From an uncultured Lachnospiraceae bacterium (GTDB lineage: Bacteria; Bacillota; Clostridia; Lachnospirales; Lachnospiraceae), in contig UQLY01000015.1 in assembly GCA_900542015.1 (NCBI GenBank), forward strand, positions 1-64,000: a stretch of DNA of 64,000 bases. Direction: 5' to 3'. The notes beneath the pieces are model-generated. The model ran no database searches and was not told the DNA's origin. It worked only from the letters and a program-made list of their open reading frames with translations. A program made the translations under genes and the position numbers. Shown here in pieces: positions 60,669 to 64,000 of the stretch (positions are counted from its first letter, which is position 1; every line of letters starts with the position of its first letter).

Positions 60669-62558
60669 TTACGGAATAGGTCCCGGGCTTTGAATCGGAA
60701 AACTTCTCAACCGCTTCCCTGCCGTTTTTCGCCACCTCCGACGTAATATGGCACTCCGTCAGAATTTCTGCATTCAGCTCATTATCCTCTGCAATCAGAA
60801 TATTCAGATTATCCAAATCCAGGTCTGCCGGCTCTGTGCTCTGCTCCACGGGCATATGGATCTGTTCCTTTGTAATGACGGCAGGGAAAGACACATAAAA
60901 CGTACTTCCTTCGCCAAGCCTGCTCTTTACGGACAGACTTCCGCCCATTACCTGCATCAACAGATAGCTGATGGACATTCCCAGCCCCGTCCCCTTCTGG
61001 CTCTCGGCATTACGATCCCTTTCCTGCGTAAATGCTTCAAAAATATGCTTCTGAAATTCTTCACTCATTCCGCAGCCGGTATCTTCCACTTCAAAACAGT
61101 TTGTTATTATTTGTTTTCCATCGTCTTCTCTTTCCTCTTCCTGACGCATTCTTATGGTAATGGTTCCGCCCGAAGAGGTAAATTTGGCGGCATTGCTCAA
61201 CAAATTCATCAGTACCTGTTTTACTCTTGTTTCATCGCATTCTATCCAGGGTTTTTTGATATCCGCTTCCACACAAAGCGTCAGCCCTCTGCCTTCTATG
61301 TTTTCCCGCTGCATCGATATCACATTATCCAGTATGATTTCCAGATTTGCAGGGCTGCGTGCAGATCTACCTTCCCCGCCTGAAGCTTGGACATATCCAG
61401 TATATCGTTTACCAGGGCGAGCAAATACTGCGCCGCGTTAGACGCCTTTTGCAGGTACTCCTTCAGCTTATCCTTATTGTCTATATTCTGTACCATAAGA
61501 TGATTCAGCCCGATCAGTCCGTTAAGCGGCGTCCTGATTTCATGGCTCATATTGGATAAAAATTCATTCCTTGCCTCAAGCTGCGTTTTTGCATGAAGAG
61601 ATTTCCGCATCATCAGATACCACATTCCCAAAGCAATCACGACTGCAATTACTACAAACACACCGGCTATCAGGGAAAGATACATGATGCTGCTGGTCTG
61701 CCTCTTAAATACTTCCCGGGATATTTCCATGATGAAGTACCAGTCCGTCTGTTCGATTTTCTGAAAGGTCATTACCTTTTCATTTCCTTCTTCATCACGA
61801 TATATGGTTGTAAAAATCCCGCCGTCCATCAAACTTTGTTCGATTTTTCCGATATCTTCATCGCCTGTCAGAAAACGTTTCTGGTCAAAATCAGTATAAA
61901 AATTTTGCCGTTCCTGAAAGCTCAAAGATCTTTTGACATTGATGATATAATATCCGTTCTCATCCACAACGCTGCTGGAACCCTGCCCGTCATAGGATTC
62001 AATAATCAGATCTTCCTGCATACTGTCAATGGAAATTTTGCCGAGTATACCGGTAAATACAACGCCTTCCACTTCCCATGGCTGTATCCGTATCCCATAC
62101 AACAGGTATTCCCTTTGAAGCTCCGGTATATCGGTATTTACCTCATCATATCTGATGACAAACTGGTCCTCCCCTTTTTCAAACTCGGATATCAGATTCG
62201 CATCTTCTGTAATCATATAATCGCTGGAATACAGCCTTCCGTCTTCAGCCACATAATACAGCTTCTCAATATTGTCGGTATTCTGTTCCACATGAAGACG
62301 CTCCAGCATATCACCGATACCGGAATAATCATAATACAGCATTCGGTTGTGAAGCGCCTCCAGCCGGCTCCAGTTTCTTTCTACGTTCGTTCTTATTACA
62401 TTCAGGTCGTGCTCCGCCAGCTCCTGCGTATTGTCAATCATCGACTGATAAATTTTGTCATTGATCTGACGGTAATACCAAAAACCGGCGCCTGTCAAAA
62501 GCGCGGCTATACATATACAAAATAATATAATGGAAAGTCTGCGACCGGCTTTTTGCAT
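60669..62558 (-). pseudogene. Hybrid sensor histidine kinase, frameshifted and cut by the island
   Basis: From ATG 62558 (GAGGGGG upstream): membrane helix (about 9-29), extracytoplasmic Cache-type sensor (about 30-300), second helix (about 305-328), HisKA with SNMSHEIRTPLNG. The frame is then broken near 61,345, where reading shifts by one base. The second frame continues with DETRVKQVLMNLLSNAAKFT, DTGCGMS and GTGLGMSI (ATP-binding boxes) and a receiver domain LNILIAEDNELNAEI. That stops matching after SVILMD at about 60,670, where AT-rich island sequence begins. The phosphoacceptor surroundings and the rest of the receiver are missing. Not expected to work as a full hybrid kinase. Confidence 0.85.
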
Positions 62559-62672
62559 ATGCCACTCCCCCTCTTGTCCTACTGAACATCTTCGATTTTT
62601 CGTAATAATTGATTCTATCATAAAAAATATGTTTGCTCAATACTCTTTGCCCGAGGGTTGCCGCGGCTATAA

Positions 62673-62722
62673 AACAGGCGTCGATCACGAAAGCGAATTT
62701 CTGTGACCGACGCCTGTTTTTA
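62673..62722 (-). terminator. Intrinsic terminator
   Basis: AACAGGCGTCG (62673-62683) pairs with CGACGCCTGTT (62708-62718), extended by TCAC/GTGA inside, and T tracts flank both sides. It ends the unit containing the genes at 62726 and 63101 and separates them from the kinase gene. Confidence 0.85.
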
Positions 62723-62725
62723 TAA

Positions 62726-63082
62726 TTATGACTGTCTTTTTTTCTTCACCATATCCACAACCGCCAGCACCGCGTTGACCAGCGCCCATACCGACCAAAC
62801 CACAAGATCGCTATAATTCCCGTATCCGGTAAAACCGATCAGCGCCGCAAGACCGAAAATAATGATTAAAGCAATATTTCCGCCTTTGCCCTGCGCGTTT
62901 CTGGTTGCGATAGAAACAATCCCTCCGGCAAGAATCAAGATGCCGCACAAAAATCCTATGGAACCGGAAAATCCGCCGTTTTCCTCCAGGGTGTTTACCA
63001 ATCCTGCCGCGCAGGACTGAAATTCAACAATGATAAAAATAATTACAGAAAGTATTCCCGAAATCAGTTTCCAAGTCTTCAT
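62726..63082 (-). CDS. Hypothetical four-helix membrane protein
   Basis: A 118-residue protein with four hydrophobic segments (LISGILSVIIFIIVEFQSCA, SIGFLCGILILAGGIVSIAT, NIALIIIFGLAALIGFTGYG, LVVWSVWALVNAVLAVVDMV) and a basic end KKKRQS. GAGGAGG-like sequence precedes the ATG. It starts 18 bases after the gene at 63101 ends, so the two are co-transcribed. Function unknown. Confidence 0.75.
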   Translation of the reverse strand: MKTWKLISGILSVIIFIIVEFQSCAAGLVNTLEENGGFSGSIGFLCGILILAGGIVSIATRNAQGKGGNIALIIIFGLAALIGFTGYGNYSDLVVWSVWALVNAVLAVVDMVKKKRQS

Positions 63083-63100
63083 CGTATTTTTCCTCCTCCT

Positions 63101-64000
63101 TTATTTTGTCGAAAATGTAATCGCATCCGACTCCACGGAATTTGTAAAGTCTTCGTCTATGATTTTAAATTTAAGTTCAATTTCGTCTACGCTCGTGATA
63201 TTATTTTCTTCCAAATCAGAAGACAACAAGGTAATCTCATCGATCGCCTTTTTTCCGTCATACACGGTTGACGAAAATAAGGGAGTGGTCATAAAGCCGT
63301 TGACGGACATATCATCGCATTGAATGATGACGTTTCTGCCGCTGTTATTTTCAATATAAAGCAGTACGGCGGCTCCCCAGAAGCTGTTTTCGTCCACATA
63401 TTTTCCCACAATCCGGACCCCTCCTTCGTTATACAGCTCCTGCCCGGCGTCATTGGGCGTCGTATCCATGGAAGCAAACGCCGAAGTCTGGATAGTAACG
63501 CAGTCCATTTTATCGATGGTTGTATAGCTGTTGGGATCGAACGTATAAAAATAAATCTCGATTTTACCCACCGTTTCAATTCCCGCCGCTTCTAAACCTG
63601 TGCTGGATAAACTCAACGTTTCATAATCCTTTTTGCCTGCCGCAACCGTTGTGGAAAACAAATCCGTAATCATATAATCGTTTACAATCAGCGCGTCGCA
63701 TCCAAGTCCGATATCCGAAGCATTATCATTTTCCACCAGAATCCTGATACCGTCTCCAAACACCGAATCAACCGCATATTCCGTAGCGGTTACCTTCAGC
63801 CCGTCCTTTTCAAACAAAACCTGTTCCTCAATCGTAATCTCCGACGAAGCTGTTTCCGAATCAGACTGTCCTTCCGCATCCGCTGCGGCTTCCGAATCAG
63901 CAGACGTTTCATTTCCCGTTGTGATTTCCTTTTGCCCCGAATCGGAATCCGACCCGCTACCCAAAGACATCATGCCAAAAACAAGCATCAACAGCACAAG
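63101..64000 (-). CDS. Exported protein with two tandem beta domains (5' end outside window)
   Basis: At least 298 residues; the frame is open to the window edge, so the N-terminus is missing. A hydrophobic helix (LVLLMLVFGMMSLG) is followed by a Ser/Asp/Glu-rich linker. Two repeats of about 100 residues follow: both have (I/V)LVEN.../LYIEN..., VNDYMITDLFSTTV/VNGFMTTPLFSSTV, AGKKDYETLSL/DGKKAIDEITL and a closing KIEIYF/EIELKF strand. It looks like a membrane-anchored protein with duplicated FxLYD/DUF-type domains. Function unknown. Confidence 0.7.
   Translation of the reverse strand, partial: LVLLMLVFGMMSLGSGSDSDSGQKEITTGNETSADSEAAADAEGQSDSETASSEITIEEQVLFEKDGLKVTATEYAVDSVFGDGIRILVENDNASDIGLGCDALIVNDYMITDLFSTTVAAGKKDYETLSLSSTGLEAAGIETVGKIEIYFYTFDPNSYTTIDKMDCVTIQTSAFASMDTTPNDAGQELYNEGGVRIVGKYVDENSFWGAAVLLYIENNSGRNVIIQCDDMSVNGFMTTPLFSSTVYDGKKAIDEITLLSSDLEENNITSVDEIELKFKIIDEDFTNSVESDAITFSTK

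Overview
The window looks like chromosome of a motile, anaerobic Firmicute of the Lachnospiraceae type (class Clostridia). Pointers are a T-box-controlled tyrS, class I iron-sulfur fumarase in two subunits, BofA and DUF2508 (YaaL) genes, flagellin with FliS, a clostridial Tad pilus locus with DUF5702 and DUF6382 proteins, and a Tn916-type integrase/excisionase pair. Nearly every gene lies on the minus strand, in the same direction as the rRNA operon that enters at the left edge.

Layout. 1-630: 5' end of 16S rRNA with its promoter, and tRNA-Ser(GCT) with a perfect sigma-70 promoter. 630-2901: acyltransferase plsC and fumarase. 3063-4996: a PadR regulator with a SEDS (FtsW/RodA-like) protein carrying a HAAS prefix domain, plus a 33-residue small protein. 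5229-7316: a chemotaxis receptor. 7400-11590: a fructoside utilisation operon (LacI regulator, GH32 hydrolase, GPH symporter) with two LacI-type operators. 11617-14215: VOC protein, VWA-like protein, tyrS and its T-box. 14267-20487: MMPL exporter, YhgE-like partner, a membrane protein, TetR and DtxR regulators, HIT protein. 20492-32428: flavodoxin-SCP2 fusion, rhomboid protease, then a complete Tad (type IVc) pilus operon with two prepilin peptidases and a 55-residue Flp pilin. 32583-37880: bofA, yaaL, fliS, flagellin and a 993-residue protein translationally coupled to flagellin. 37991-44885: glgB, a TPR/acidic/AAA-like protein, rsmA, tatD, tRNA-Lys. 44994-45467: low-molecular-weight phosphotyrosine phosphatase.

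45.6-60.67 kb is an AT-rich accessory island. The left part (45.6-54.3 kb) is a degraded integrative element with integrase, two excisionases, a primase remnant, several small element genes, and a zinc-ribbon nuclease gene with a partner of unknown function between the integrase and the end. The middle part (54.3-59.5 kb) carries a candidate defence operon (HTH regulator, phospholipase-D-type nuclease, three-helix membrane protein, unknown protein), a truncated OLD-type ATPase and an AbiEi/AbiEii toxin-antitoxin pair. It is flanked by two direct copies of a roughly 180-bp sequence. Each copy ends in a GTAGT-repeat site resembling the left end of the element. This suggests two elements in tandem sharing one integrase. 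The right edge of the island (about 60,670) cuts a hybrid histidine kinase gene inside its receiver domain, and that gene also carries a frameshift.

The last 1.4 kb holds two genes of unknown function, the second running off the window edge. No CRISPR array or complete insertion sequence was seen.
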